A stretch of DNA of 49,570 bases from Synergistaceae bacterium. Lineage in GTDB: Bacteria > Synergistota > Synergistia > Synergistales > Aminobacteriaceae. The notes beneath the pieces are model-generated. The model ran no database searches. It was not told the origin of the DNA and saw only the letters and a program-made list of their open reading frames with translations. The stretch is from NCBI GenBank assembly GCA_031274425.1, contig JAISQE010000045.1, positions 1-49,570 on the forward strand. The letters run 5' to 3'. Each line of letters begins with the position of its first letter. Position 1 is the first letter of the stretch. Positions 16,886 to 26,292 of this stretch are shown piece after piece. The position numbers were made by a program, and so were the translations under genes.

Positions 16886-18103
16886 TTAGGGCAGGGCCAA
16901 AAGAGAGCCCAGGTAATTTGCCGTTATGATGGCGGCGTAGTTTCCGATGACGTAGCCCCAGATCCCCACCAACAGGGCCGGCACGACCAGATCGCCCCAA
17001 CCTTTCGCGATCGCCATGGCGGCCGCCGTGGTCGGTCCGCCGATCGTCGCGTTGCAGGAGACCATCAGCTCTTCCAGGTCGAATTTGAACAACTTCCCCA
17101 GCCCCAAAGTCACGACCATGTTGGCGAGGACGACGACGGCGGCGTAGGCGAAAAGCAGCGGGCTCCTGCTCAAAATCATGGACAGCGAAGCCGGCACCCC
17201 GATGACGACAAAAAAGATATGAATGAAAAACGTCCCGATTTCCCGAGCGCCCTCGAGGCCGCCGAAAAATTTGGGAAACAGGGTCGCGCCTAAAACCGTC
17301 AAGGTCGTGATTAGAAGGTACTTCTGCCCCAAAAGCGCCCGAACGAAATCGGCGAGGTCGGAGGCCGCGATGACATCGGCCAGCTTCGTGCCGACGGTCA
17401 CGATAAGAAAGGCGGCCGCCACGCTGCCCGCAATGTCCAGAAGGGACATTTCCTTGCGTCCCCAGAAACGGGCGGCGCGATTTTCCCCCTCGGCGGGAGC
17501 CTCCCCGGCGGAACGCGTTCCGGCTTCATAGGGCGTATTGTAATTCTTTCGGAAGAACCCCAGCGTCGGAATGATCATGAGAACGAAGAAATACAGGGCC
17601 ATGAGAAAATTATCGGCCACGATGGTGGCGCTGGTCATCTCGGAGGAAACGGCGAAGGCGTCTTTCATCGCGGCCAGGTTCATGCTGCCGCCGATGTAAG
17701 ACCCGCAGAGCATGGCCAAAACCCCGCGCGCCTCGGGGATGTGTCGATAAAAAAGGAATGTGGCGATAAAAGTCCCCAGGACGGTTCCCACAGCCGCGAA
17801 GTGAAACGAAACAAACGTCCGCCCGCTTTCCCTCCAGATACGGCGAATGTCGGCGTCAAACAGGAGAAGAGGGACGGCCAGGGGGACGAGATATTCCCAC
17901 ACGCTGTCGTAGGCGGGGGCGTCCAAGGGAACGATATCCAGGTTGGCCAAAGCCATGGCCCCCAAAAGAGCGATCATGCATCCCGTGAGCGTCGCCGCCC
18001 ACTTGTATTTCTGCTCAAGCCAGATGCTGATCGCCGCCCACCCCGCCAGAAACGTCCAAAGCGTCAAAGTATCGCCCGGCTTGATCCATGTCGTCGCTTC
18101 CAT
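16886..18103 (-). CDS. DUF819 family integral membrane protein
   Basis: The start is the ATG at 18103 (MEATTWIKPGD), with AAGGGGAA upstream; the frame is open to 18301 but that part reads like noise. The 405-residue product has about eleven hydrophobic segments. Family marks are PLLLFDADIRRIWRESG, the GSYIGGSMNLAAMKDAF region and the C-terminal VSCNATIGGPTTAAAMAIAKGW stretch. DUF819 (YjcL-like) proteins are uncharacterised multi-pass proteins, probably transporters. It is divergent from the YhdT-PanF pair, and the 202-bp spacer holds GATGA-rich repeats around 18184-18231. Confidence 0.85.
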   Translation of the reverse strand: MEATTWIKPGDTLTLWTFLAGWAAISIWLEQKYKWAATLTGCMIALLGAMALANLDIVPLDAPAYDSVWEYLVPLAVPLLLFDADIRRIWRESGRTFVSFHFAAVGTVLGTFIATFLFYRHIPEARGVLAMLCGSYIGGSMNLAAMKDAFAVSSEMTSATIVADNFLMALYFFVLMIIPTLGFFRKNYNTPYEAGTRSAGEAPAEGENRAARFWGRKEMSLLDIAGSVAAAFLIVTVGTKLADVIAASDLADFVRALLGQKYLLITTLTVLGATLFPKFFGGLEGAREIGTFFIHIFFVVIGVPASLSMILSRSPLLFAYAAVVVLANMVVTLGLGKLFKFDLEELMVSCNATIGGPTTAAAMAIAKGWGDLVVPALLVGIWGYVIGNYAAIITANYLGSLLALP

Positions 18104-18305
18104 TTTGCAAAATTCCCCTTTTGACCGATTTTCCAGCTTGACTCTAAAGAGAGCGACGCCGTTTGTCAACAAAAATATGCATCGATGAAAGATGATGAGG
18201 TAAAAGATGATGAAAGATGGTGAAAGACGATCGCGGGTCTGCATGAATCGAAAGTATATTGTAAAATTACAAAATCTGCGGCTATTTTTAAGGGAGGTCA
18301 TAAAT

Positions 18306-18578
18306 TTGAAAAAGATGAGCTACAAAGAAAAGTTCGTTCAAATGAATAAAGAAGCGAAGGCGACTTGGATCGTCGCGGCGATCCTCATCGCGTACTGGTG
18401 GATCGCCGGGTTCGGCACCGCCGGCATGGACTACACTATTTTCCATATGCCCGGCTGGTTCGTTCTGAGCAACTTCGGCGTGTGGATTTTATCCATCGTT
18501 TTGGTATGGGTGTTGACCGCCAAGGTCTTCGAGGACTTCAGCCTCGAAGACGACGAAGACGAAACGACGAAGGAGTGA
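18306..18578 (+). CDS. YhdT-like (DUF997) small membrane protein
   Basis: I place the start at TTG 18306, eight bases after GGGAGG (18293-18297); the in-frame ATG at 18315 is too far from it. The 90-residue protein has two membrane helices (about residues 20-40 and 52-75) and a very acidic tail (EDDEDETTKE). DUF997/YhdT proteins are regularly encoded just before PanF-type sodium symporters, as here, with only 6 bases between them. A role as an accessory subunit of the symporter is likely from context but not proven. Confidence 0.82.
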   Translation: MKKMSYKEKFVQMNKEAKATWIVAAILIAYWWIAGFGTAGMDYTIFHMPGWFVLSNFGVWILSIVLVWVLTAKVFEDFSLEDDEDETTKE

Positions 18579-18584
18579 CGATAA

Positions 18585-20120
18585 ATGCGAATATTTTTGG
18601 TCCTCGCGCCCGTATTTGTTTTCCTTATCGTTATGCTTGCCGTGGGGTTCGTCATCCGAAAAAGGTCCCAAAAAGACAGGTCCGTGGACTTTTCCAAGGA
18701 TTATTTTATCGGCGGCAGGAGTTTGGGCGGCTTTGTCCTGGCGATGACTCTGGTCGCCACTTATTCCTCGGGCTCCAGCTTCGTCGGAGGTCCCGGCGTC
18801 GCCTGGCTGAGGGGGTTCGGCTGGGTTTACCTCGCCATGACCCAGGTTCTGGCGGCTTTCTTGGTCATGGGCGTCATGGGCAAGAAGATGGCGATCATCA
18901 GCCGCAAAATCGAAGCGGTCACCGTTGTCGACGTCATCCGCACCCGTTATGAATCCAACGCGCTGGCCAATATCGGAGCCGTCCTCATTGTGGTGTTCTT
19001 TTGCGGCACGATGGTGGCCCAATTCATAAGCGGCGCTCAACTGTTCGCGGCGGCCGCGGGCATCAATTACACTTTGGGACTGTTCGTCTTCGCCCTGGTG
19101 GTCGTCGCCTTCACCGCGGTCGGCGGCTTCAAGGCGGTCGCCGTCACCGACACCATCTGCGCTCTCGCCATGCTGACGGGCTTGGGCGTTCTCGCTTACG
19201 CCGTCCTGGACCACGGCGGCGGCATGAGCAACATCATGACCACCATCAAAGAGCAGCCCCAGATGCTGGAGCCGACGTCGGGAGGCGCGATTTCCGTGCG
19301 GCTTCTCATCTCCTTCTGGATGTTGAGCGGCGTCTGCACCTTGGGCCTGCCTCAGTCCTTGGTTCGGAACATGAGCTATAAAAGCTCCAAGTCCCTTCAC
19401 CATGCCATGATTTACGGCACCGTCGTCGTGGGGGCCATGATGCTGGGCATGCACCTTATCGGCGTGTTGTCCCGGGGCGTCATCCACGAGCTTCCCGCCG
19501 GCGGAACCACCGATTCCATCATGCCCCACCTCGTCGTCAACTACCTGTCGCCGATTTGGGCGGGCATCGCCATCATAGCGCCTCTCGCGGCCGCCATATC
19601 CACCGTCTCCTCTCTCCTGATCTCGGCGTCCTCTTCCATCATCAAGGACGTGTACCAGCACGCCGTCGAGCGGAAAGGCGAGCGGGCGGATCAGAAAAAA
19701 GTGGCCCGGTTCTCCATCATCGTCACCGCCGTCATCGGCGTGGCCTGTATTCTCGTCGCCCTCAAGCCCCCCGCCGTCATCGTCTGGATCAACATGTTCG
19801 CCTTCGGCGGTTTGCAGACGGCCTTTTTCTGGACGTTTCTCCTGGGTTTCTTCTGGAAAAAAGCCAACACCACGGGGGCGCTGTTGTCCATGGTGGGCGG
19901 GGTGTTCGCTTACTGCTATTCCATGGCCCCCGGGATTCCCGCTTCTTTCAAAGTCCCTCTCTACGGCTTCCACGCGATCGTCGTGGGCATCGGGCTCGGT
20001 CTTGCCCTCTTCGTCATCGGCAGTCTGATCGGCAAGCCCAACAATGAAAAGGTGCTCAAACTTTTTTTCCCGGAAACCTATCCCGACGGCGCAAAGATAG
20101 AAGCGCCGGAGCGAATCTGA
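18585..20120 (+). CDS. panF: Sodium/pantothenate symporter
   Basis: The 511-residue protein is a sodium:solute symporter (SSS family) with about thirteen membrane segments. The N-terminal DYFIGGRSLGGFVLAMTLVATYSSGSSFVGG block and the IAPLAAAISTVSSLLISASSS segment of the Na+ site are intact. The overall pattern (GGPGVAWLRGFGWVYLAMTQV) and the YhdT-like partner upstream are those of PanF, which imports pantothenate with Na+. Its AAGGAG ribosome-binding site overlaps the end of the upstream gene. A Na+ gradient fits the nearby Na+ or H+ pumping pyrophosphatase. Confidence 0.88.
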   Translation: MRIFLVLAPVFVFLIVMLAVGFVIRKRSQKDRSVDFSKDYFIGGRSLGGFVLAMTLVATYSSGSSFVGGPGVAWLRGFGWVYLAMTQVLAAFLVMGVMGKKMAIISRKIEAVTVVDVIRTRYESNALANIGAVLIVVFFCGTMVAQFISGAQLFAAAAGINYTLGLFVFALVVVAFTAVGGFKAVAVTDTICALAMLTGLGVLAYAVLDHGGGMSNIMTTIKEQPQMLEPTSGGAISVRLLISFWMLSGVCTLGLPQSLVRNMSYKSSKSLHHAMIYGTVVVGAMMLGMHLIGVLSRGVIHELPAGGTTDSIMPHLVVNYLSPIWAGIAIIAPLAAAISTVSSLLISASSSIIKDVYQHAVERKGERADQKKVARFSIIVTAVIGVACILVALKPPAVIVWINMFAFGGLQTAFFWTFLLGFFWKKANTTGALLSMVGGVFAYCYSMAPGIPASFKVPLYGFHAIVVGIGLGLALFVIGSLIGKPNNEKVLKLFFPETYPDGAKIEAPERI

Positions 20121-20160
20121 CTCGCCCCCGGCCATGCGATCCGCGCCGTCCTCTCCGATA

Positions 20161-20200
20161 GATGACGATGGACGAAGATGGATGACGTTGGACGAACCGC
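20161..20200. repeat. 20-bp tandem duplication upstream of typA
   Basis: Units 20161-20180 and 20181-20200 are diverged copies with a GATGACGNTGGACGAA core. On the plus strand the first copy encodes an 8-codon frame (ATG 20162, TGA 20183-20185) whose stop overlaps the ATG of the second copy (20182). That second frame ends at 20220. Confidence 0.85.
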
Positions 20201-20307
20201 GAAGTTCGGGCCTCAAATAAAAGTGGCGAGTCCTGGAACTTTCGGTTACAATGCCTAAGATCGAAGCAATCGAGGGGATTTTTGTATCGGGAGGCAGTAC
20301 AAGCACA

Positions 20308-22200
20308 ATGCAGGCAAACAAGATTCGTAATTTGGCTATCGTAGCGCACATCGACCACGGCAAGACCACGCTCATCGACTCTATTTTCAAGGCGGCGCAG
20401 ACCTTCAAAGAGCACTCCAAAACGGTGGAACGCGTTATGGACAGCGGGGCTCTGGAGCGGGAACGGGGAATCACCATTCGTTCCAAGCCCTGCACGGTCG
20501 AGTGGGGAGGCTATTTGATCAACATCATCGATACGCCGGGCCATGCCGATTTTTCCGGGGAGGTGGAGCGCATTCTTTCCACCGTCGATTCGGTCATCCT
20601 GATCGTCGACGCCAACGAAGGCCCCATGCCTCAGACCCGCTACGTCTTGAAGCACGCGCTTTCCATCGGCATGAAGCCGATTCTCTTCATCAACAAGGTG
20701 GACCGGGAGGGCGCGGACCCTCAGGGCGCGCTCAACAACACGTTCGATCTTTTTTTCGAACTGGGGGCCACGGACGAACAGGCGGACTTCCCCGTGCTGT
20801 ACGGCTCGGGACTCGACGGGTGGGCGGTGAAGGATTTAAAGGCCCTGGAGCCCTCTTCGGACAAGAATTCGCGCACCGAGCGCGGGGGCATGGACGACCT
20901 CTTTCAGGCCATCATCGACTACGTGCCGGCCCCGGACGTGAAGCCGGACGCTCCTTTCCTCATGCAGGTCAGCACGCTGGCGTGGAACGAGTACGTGGGA
21001 CGCATCGGCTGCGGCAAGATCCTGCAGGGCAGCATCCGCAAAGGCGAGCCGTTTCTGCGAACCTCCACGAAGTGGCTGACGGCGGACCACAGCGGTTCCG
21101 AATGGAAGATCACGGGCACGGAAAACGCGCGCGTCGCTCAGTTGTGGGTGACTCGCGGCCTGGAGCGCGTAGAGGCGGATGAGGTCACGGCCGGCGACAT
21201 CGTATGGCTGACGGGCTCGAACGAAATCGACATCGGCGATACCTTTTCCTCCGCGGAACTCGACGGGAAACCCCTTCCGCCCCTTTCCATCGAGGAACCC
21301 ACCGTGTCCATGTTCTTTCTGGTGAACTCCGGGCCCTTCGCCGGACGCGAGGGGCAGGCCATCACGCTGCGACAGCTCAAGGCGCGCCTGGAGCGGGAAA
21401 TGCACGTCAACGTGTCGTTGCGCATGGAGGACTTGGGACGCCCCGACGGGGTCAAAGTGTCGGGACGCGGCGAACTCCAGCTCGGCATCCTGATCGAGGA
21501 AATGCGGCGCGAGGGAATGGAGTTTTGCGTCTCCAAGCCCGAGGTCATCACGGAAACCCGCGACGGACAGCTCATGGAGCCCTACGAACAGCTGATCGTC
21601 GACGTTCCCGACGAGTATCAGGGCGTGGTCTTTGAGAAGCTGGCTAAGCGGAAAGCCAAGGTTAAAAACATAGAAAATCAAGCGCGGGGGCTGTTGCGCA
21701 TCGAGTTCGAGATCCCCACGAGAGGTCTGATCGGCTACAGAGGAGAGTTCTTGACCGACACCAGGGGGCTCGGCATCATGTCCAACTGCTTGGTCGGGTA
21801 TAACGTCTGGGCGGGCGATTTGACGAGCCGAAGCCGCGGGGCGCTGGTCAGCCTGGACACGGGCGAGGCCACGGCCTACCAGTTGGAAAATTTGCAGGAG
21901 CGCGGGACTCTTTTCATCGCGCCTCTGGAGGCGGTCTACAACGGGATGATCGTCGGAGAGAACAGCCGCCCCGGAGACATGCCCTGCAACCCGACGAAGA
22001 AAAAACAGCAGACGAACCACCGATCCGCGACCAAAGAACTGACGACGAAACTGGACGTTCCCCGGCGCATGTCCCTTGAAAAAGCCATGGAGTGGATCGA
22101 AAACGACGAGCTTGTGGAGGTGACTCCCCAGTCTGTCCGCCTGCGCAAGGCGATCCTGGACGAACAGGAACGCCGGAAGGCGGCCAGGCGAAGCGCTTGA
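20308..22200 (+). CDS. typA: Translational GTPase TypA/BipA
   Basis: The start is taken at the ATG at 20308 ([21 protein letters not shown]), which gives the normal family N-terminus; the frame also has an ATG at 20251. The 630-residue protein has G1 AHIDHGKTT (13-21), G2 around RERGITI, G3 [14 protein letters not shown] and G4 NKVDR. EF-G-like domains and the TypA-specific C-terminal domain ([20 protein letters not shown]) follow. TypA acts on the ribosome during assembly and stress. hisS follows after 57 bases on the same strand. Confidence 0.96.
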   Translation: MQANKIRNLAIVAHIDHGKTTLIDSIFKAAQTFKEHSKTVERVMDSGALERERGITIRSKPCTVEWGGYLINIIDTPGHADFSGEVERILSTVDSVILIVDANEGPMPQTRYVLKHALSIGMKPILFINKVDREGADPQGALNNTFDLFFELGATDEQADFPVLYGSGLDGWAVKDLKALEPSSDKNSRTERGGMDDLFQAIIDYVPAPDVKPDAPFLMQVSTLAWNEYVGRIGCGKILQGSIRKGEPFLRTSTKWLTADHSGSEWKITGTENARVAQLWVTRGLERVEADEVTAGDIVWLTGSNEIDIGDTFSSAELDGKPLPPLSIEEPTVSMFFLVNSGPFAGREGQAITLRQLKARLEREMHVNVSLRMEDLGRPDGVKVSGRGELQLGILIEEMRREGMEFCVSKPEVITETRDGQLMEPYEQLIVDVPDEYQGVVFEKLAKRKAKVKNIENQARGLLRIEFEIPTRGLIGYRGEFLTDTRGLGIMSNCLVGYNVWAGDLTSRSRGALVSLDTGEATAYQLENLQERGTLFIAPLEAVYNGMIVGENSRPGDMPCNPTKKKQQTNHRSATKELTTKLDVPRRMSLEKAMEWIENDELVEVTPQSVRLRKAILDEQERRKAARRSA

Positions 22201-22237
22201 ACGCGCGCGGACGCGCGATATAAGGAGACCGACGAAC

Positions 22238-22261
22238 ATGGAAGCTAGGATAGAGCTATGA
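22238..22261 (+). CDS. Seven-codon leader micro-ORF in front of hisS
   Basis: The frame ATG 22238 to TGA 22259-22261 encodes MEARIEL. It has its own AAGGAG (22222-22227) with 10-base spacing. Its stop codon overlaps the ATGATG start of hisS, whose first codons (MMEAKIET) are a near copy of the micro-ORF. The hisS start itself has no ribosome-binding site at a usable distance, so hisS translation probably depends on termination-reinitiation from this leader. Confidence 0.6.
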   Translation: MEARIEL

Positions 22262-23571
22262 TGGAAGCTAAGATAGAAACTGCGGAGACGCAAAACAAAG
22301 CGCCGAGGGGCGTGCGGGATATCCTGCCCGACGAGTCGTGGAAATGGGCCTACGTCTTGAATGTGACGGCGCAAACGATGGCCGATTTTGGATATTCTGA
22401 GGTCCATCTGCCCATTTTCGAGCACACCGAGCTTTTTTCCCGGGGGGTGGGGGACACCACGGACATTGTGGAAAAGGAAATGTACACCTTCGTCGACCGC
22501 GGGGACCGAAGCGTCACCCTCCGGCCCGAGGCGACGGCGGGCATGGTGCGCGCCGCGCTGGAACACAACCTGTGCGGACAAAACGTGTCCAGCAAGCTGT
22601 GGTGCTGGGGCCCCATGTTTCGTTACGAACGGCCGCAAAAAGGGCGCTATCGACAGTTTTACCAATTCGACGCGGAATGTCTGGGCCTTTCCGGCCCCGT
22701 CGCCGACGTGGAGGTCATAGCTCTTTCCGTCGAAATTTTCCGCCGTCTGGGGCTCCGGAATCTGGAAGTCGTGGCGAACTCCGTCGGGTGCCCCAACTGC
22801 CGCCCCCAATACCGCAAAGTATTGATCGACTACTTTACGTCGAAAAAAAACTCCCTGTGCAAAACCTGCATTGAGCGCATGGGCCGCAACCCGCTGCGGG
22901 TGCTGGACTGCAAGGTTCCGAACTGCGGGGTCGTCGCCGACTCCGCGCCCGCCATCTACGAACACCTGTGCGACGAATGCGCCGCTCACTTCGAGGAAGT
23001 CAAGGCCGGATTGACCCGCCTGGGGTTCCCCTACAAACTGGACAAAAGGCTGGTGCGGGGGCTGGACTACTACACCAAAACGGCGTACGAAATCCTATCG
23101 GGAGATCTGGGCGCGCAAAACGCCGTCTGCGGAGGCGGGCGTTACGATAATCTTTCGGAGTCCATCGGAGGTCCTCACCTGCCCGGCGTCGGCTTCGCCG
23201 CGGGATTCGACCGCGTCGTGCTGGTCATGGAACAACAGGGCAATTCCTTCGGAAAACGTCCTCGAACCACGGTCTACGTCGTCGCCCAGGACGACGCGGC
23301 TCGTGGCGTCGCGCAAATTCTCACCCACAAACTTCGAATGGAGGGAATCTCCGCCGAACAAGACGCGGGAGACGCGTCCCGCGGAGCGCGCGGTTTCAAG
23401 GCGCAGATGAAAAGCGCGAACAAGATCGGGGCCGCCTGGGCCTGCATCATCGGGGCCGAGGAAATGGCGCAAAACGTCGTCACCGTGAAAAACATGACGA
23501 GCGGCGAGCAAACCTCCGTTCCGTTGGAAGAAGCGGCGAACTACATCCGTCAACAGGAAACTCAGTCATAA
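22258..23571 (+). CDS. hisS: Histidyl-tRNA synthetase
   Basis: The 437-residue class II synthetase charges tRNA-His. Visible motifs are motif 1 near RGVRDILPDESWKW, motif 2 FRYERPQKGRYRQFYQFD, the histidine-binding GLDYYTKTAYE and CGGGRYDNL, motif 3 GVGFAAGFDRV, and a C-terminal anticodon-binding domain. A cysteine-rich insertion (CPNC, CKTC, DCKVPNC, CDEC, about residues 180-245) is present, a form seen in many non-proteobacterial HisRS. The start codon overlaps the stop of a duplicated leader micro-ORF, an unusual arrangement described separately. Confidence 0.95.
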   Translation: MMEAKIETAETQNKAPRGVRDILPDESWKWAYVLNVTAQTMADFGYSEVHLPIFEHTELFSRGVGDTTDIVEKEMYTFVDRGDRSVTLRPEATAGMVRAALEHNLCGQNVSSKLWCWGPMFRYERPQKGRYRQFYQFDAECLGLSGPVADVEVIALSVEIFRRLGLRNLEVVANSVGCPNCRPQYRKVLIDYFTSKKNSLCKTCIERMGRNPLRVLDCKVPNCGVVADSAPAIYEHLCDECAAHFEEVKAGLTRLGFPYKLDKRLVRGLDYYTKTAYEILSGDLGAQNAVCGGGRYDNLSESIGGPHLPGVGFAAGFDRVVLVMEQQGNSFGKRPRTTVYVVAQDDAARGVAQILTHKLRMEGISAEQDAGDASRGARGFKAQMKSANKIGAAWACIIGAEEMAQNVVTVKNMTSGEQTSVPLEEAANYIRQQETQS

Positions 23572-23595
23572 CAGTAAATAGGGCATATTACGACG

Positions 23596-23604
23596 TGATA
23601 TAAT
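23596..23604 (+). promoter_or_regulatory. Extended -10 promoter of the KdgT-type gene
   Basis: TGATATAAT is a perfect extended -10 element (TGn plus TATAAT) in the gap after hisS. It overlaps the most upstream in-frame ATG (23603) of the following gene, which rules that ATG out as the start. Confidence 0.55.
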
Positions 23605-23680
23605 GCGAAATGACGGTATCGAGCGTCGATGCCGGCGTCGAGGGGATTTTATCCGCAGAAACGAAACGAAAGAAAGGTTG

Positions 23681-24706
23681 GTGTTCGCAGTGTTGGGCAA
23701 CGTACCGATTCTCAAAACGATCAACAAGATTCCGGGCGGTCTCATGGTGGTGTTTTTGGTGCTGGGATGCTTAGTCAATACTTTCGCCCCAGACTCGCTT
23801 ATGATCGGCAGTTTCACGACGGAGCTTTTTAAAAAAGGCGCGCTGCCCCTGATCGGCGTGTTGCTTTTTTGCAGCGGGGCCCAGATCACCGTCAAAACCG
23901 CTGGGGTTGCCCTTTGGAAAGGCGTGGTCCTCAACACCAGCAAAGTTCTTCTGGGCGTCGCGGTCGCCCTCATCGTCGGCAAGGTGCTGGGACAACACGC
24001 AACGTGGCTTGGAATCACGCCTTTAGCCTTCATTTCCGCGATGTCCAACTCCAACGGCGGCCTTTACGCGGCTTTGGCCTCACGGTACGGCGACGATTCG
24101 GACGTGGGCGCTCTGGCGATCATCTCCAGCAACGACGGGCCTTTTTTCGAAATGGCGTTCATGGGAGTGGCCGGTTTGGCTAATATTCCGTGGATAGCGC
24201 TCGTCGCGGTCGTCATTCCCATCATCGTCGGAATGATCCTCGGAAACCTCGACGACGACATCCGCAAATTTTTGGCCCCCGGCGTTATGATCTCCATTCC
24301 TTTTTTCGCGTTCCCTCTGGGAGCGGGGCTCAACCTGAAACAAATCGTGGACGCGGGCGGCCCCGGAATCATCCTCGGGCTTTTCACTTTGGTGGTCACG
24401 GGTGTCGGCAGCTATTTCGTCTATAGGGTGCTTGTGCCGAAGTCTCTGCGCAAAGGATGCGCCGTAGGCGCCGCCGTCGGAACGACCGCTGGAAACGCGG
24501 CCATGACCCCGACGGCATTCGCCCAAATCGACCCGTCTTTCGCTCCTTACGCGGCGGCGGCCACCGTCCAAGTCGGAGCCTCCATCGTCATCACCGCGAT
24601 CCTGTGCCCGCTTCTGGTCGACTTCCTCGCGAGACGCGAGCGAAAAGCCCTAGGACTGGCGGCGGATAGTCCGGCCCCCCTGAAGGACATCGGCAGCGAT
24701 TTATAA
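23681..24706 (+). CDS. 2-keto-3-deoxygluconate permease family transporter (KdgT-like)
   Basis: The 341-residue protein has about ten membrane helices. Family landmarks are the N-terminal NKIPGGLMVVFLVLGCLVNTFAPDSL, the FTTELFKKGALPLIGVLLFCSGAQI segment, the central SNSNGGLYAALASRYGD motif and the C-terminal GTTAGNAAMTPTAFA. KdgT imports 2-keto-3-deoxygluconate with protons; no KDG kinase or aldolase gene is present nearby, so the substrate may differ. The start is uncertain: GTG 23681 and GTG 23690 both follow AGAAAGG (23671-23677), with short or long spacing. An ATG at 23603 is inside the promoter. Confidence 0.82.
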   Translation: MFAVLGNVPILKTINKIPGGLMVVFLVLGCLVNTFAPDSLMIGSFTTELFKKGALPLIGVLLFCSGAQITVKTAGVALWKGVVLNTSKVLLGVAVALIVGKVLGQHATWLGITPLAFISAMSNSNGGLYAALASRYGDDSDVGALAIISSNDGPFFEMAFMGVAGLANIPWIALVAVVIPIIVGMILGNLDDDIRKFLAPGVMISIPFFAFPLGAGLNLKQIVDAGGPGIILGLFTLVVTGVGSYFVYRVLVPKSLRKGCAVGAAVGTTAGNAAMTPTAFAQIDPSFAPYAAAATVQVGASIVITAILCPLLVDFLARRERKALGLAADSPAPLKDIGSDL

Positions 24707-24797
24707 CCTCGAACCTCGCGAGATCCGTCAGTCGTTTCAATGTTCAATAGCGGTGCCCAGCGCGGATGGAGCGACCAACGCGAAACGTGTTGTCACA

Positions 24798-26117
24798 TCA
24801 CATGTATCTGTCCTGCCAAACAAACTCGCCTCCCAGGTAGATCGTGACAACACATTCTTGAGAATAAGGCGCATCTATCGAGATATATTCGCCGCTTCGG
24901 GTACCGCGGTCCAAAATAACCCTTGTTCCCGAGGGATCTACCAACTCTATTTTAAATGCCAAAGACCGCGCGAGAGGCGGAACCTTATACCGGATCCTGG
25001 CGAACTTGATCTTTCCCCTAAGGGACGGCGAATTGAGTTCTGAGGTTGTTCCTTGGGTTGTTTGTGTTTGGGTTGTTTTCGCTTGAGTGGGAGCAGGGAC
25101 CGCTTCTGAAACGGATGGCCGCTTAACCGCGGCGGGTGGGCGCTGGCCGGAGGAGGGAGCGCGGTTCGACGCGAAAGCTACTCGCCGGGCTTCCGCCGAG
25201 GAAATCGGTTCGATTTTATCGCCGCGTCGGATCAGTTTTCCATTGCTCGGAGGGGCCACGACGCAGTCGCTGTATCCATTTTCCACAGCGCGCACCTTCA
25301 ACATCGCCAGAGGGATTTTTTCTTTCCCGATGATTTCGTTGTCCAGTCCCCGTATCGCCTGCCCCTCGACGTAGACCAGATACAACGATCCGACTTTGAC
25401 GCCCTTTGTCGCCCCCGCGTCGATGGTGTAGCTTTTGTCTTTTACGCCAATTACGTAAGAATGTTCGCCTCCCAGACTGTCGCGGATTTCATCGCACAGA
25501 CGGTGCACCGCGTCCGAAATGGCGAGTTCCTCAAGTCCGTCGAATCCCGTTCTTTCGTAGCTTCCGATTCCTTTTAAAAAAATGTTGGTCGTCGAGTTCC
25601 TCGAAAAACCCGTTTCGGTGAGGGCCAAACATACTTCCGCCGTCGCCGTGTCCACGACGCGCACGTCTATAGCGACTCTGACCTCCTCATTTTTGTCGCC
25701 GATGCCGAGTACGTTAACGCCGGTGGTCTTTCGGCTGAGTTCCGTGACGGTTCCCGATAAGAGATATTGAACTCCCGCGACTCTGCCGATTTCGGCGGCC
25801 GTCTCCGGGTCGACGAGTCCCGACGCTCCTATACGAATTTCCTTTCCGACGGTCTCGGCGAGTTTCTGGCGTTCGTACACGGCGATGCTTTTCGATCCGT
25901 AGAGCATACTCGTAAATTTATCCGCGATCATTTCGGCCTGCCGGTCGGATACCCCCGAAGCACCGCTCCCGAACCCCAAAATCCCGAGCCGAACCTTATC
26001 CGCGGCCTCGGCGTCGCATCCCAGCAAACACGCCGCCGCAACCAGAAGAAGCCCTTTCCATAATTTTATCCGACGAACCTCCCCCACGACGCCCACGCCC
26101 CTTTCCGTTTTCTCCAT
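24798..26117 (-). CDS. CsgG-domain envelope lipoprotein-like protein
   Basis: The 439-residue protein has an N-terminal hydrophobic signal ending in LLGC, a plausible lipobox (signal peptidase I cleavage after AEA is the alternative). A CsgG-type domain follows: KVRLGILGFG, SDRQAEMIADKFTSML, IAVYERQKLAETVGKE, VDPETAAEIGRVAGVQYLLSGTVTE. A central segment resembles a peptidoglycan- or ligand-binding linker. A Ser/Thr/Pro-rich spacer around residues 310-355 precedes a C-terminal beta-rich domain. CsgG proteins assemble in the outer membrane or periplasm. No curli genes are nearby, so this is a stand-alone paralogue of unknown role. Confidence 0.75.
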   Translation of the reverse strand: MEKTERGVGVVGEVRRIKLWKGLLLVAAACLLGCDAEAADKVRLGILGFGSGASGVSDRQAEMIADKFTSMLYGSKSIAVYERQKLAETVGKEIRIGASGLVDPETAAEIGRVAGVQYLLSGTVTELSRKTTGVNVLGIGDKNEEVRVAIDVRVVDTATAEVCLALTETGFSRNSTTNIFLKGIGSYERTGFDGLEELAISDAVHRLCDEIRDSLGGEHSYVIGVKDKSYTIDAGATKGVKVGSLYLVYVEGQAIRGLDNEIIGKEKIPLAMLKVRAVENGYSDCVVAPPSNGKLIRRGDKIEPISSAEARRVAFASNRAPSSGQRPPAAVKRPSVSEAVPAPTQAKTTQTQTTQGTTSELNSPSLRGKIKFARIRYKVPPLARSLAFKIELVDPSGTRVILDRGTRSGEYISIDAPYSQECVVTIYLGGEFVWQDRYM

Positions 26118-26201
26118 TATCGTCCATCTTGGAGAACGGAAGAAGAGGCTTTTGGACTATATGACTACCACGTTATCTCAAAACAGAGGCGCAGCGCCAC
26201 G

Positions 26202-26240
26202 AAAAAACGGCAGTTGGAGGACGAAACCCCCGTCTGCCGT
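26202..26240 (-). terminator. Intrinsic terminator of hppA
   Basis: Read on the minus strand, ACGGCAG (26240-26234) pairs with CTGCCGT (26213-26207). An inner G-C stem adds stability, and the hairpin runs into six T residues. It lies 53 bases after the hppA stop codon. Confidence 0.85.
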
Positions 26241-26292
26241 TGTCGATCCTATCCGTCGAGGTCGTCGGTTCGACCTGGCTAGGCTAAATAAT

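Noticed and set aside
18489..20495. Very long minus-strand open frame (668 codons) opposite panF
   Set aside because: It is complementary to a strongly conserved symporter gene; the translation is rich in D, H, G and R without domains, the usual shadow of GC-biased codons.
20836..22989. Long minus-strand open frame (717 codons) opposite typA and hisS
   Set aside because: It is antisense to two clearly conserved genes and shows no family motif.
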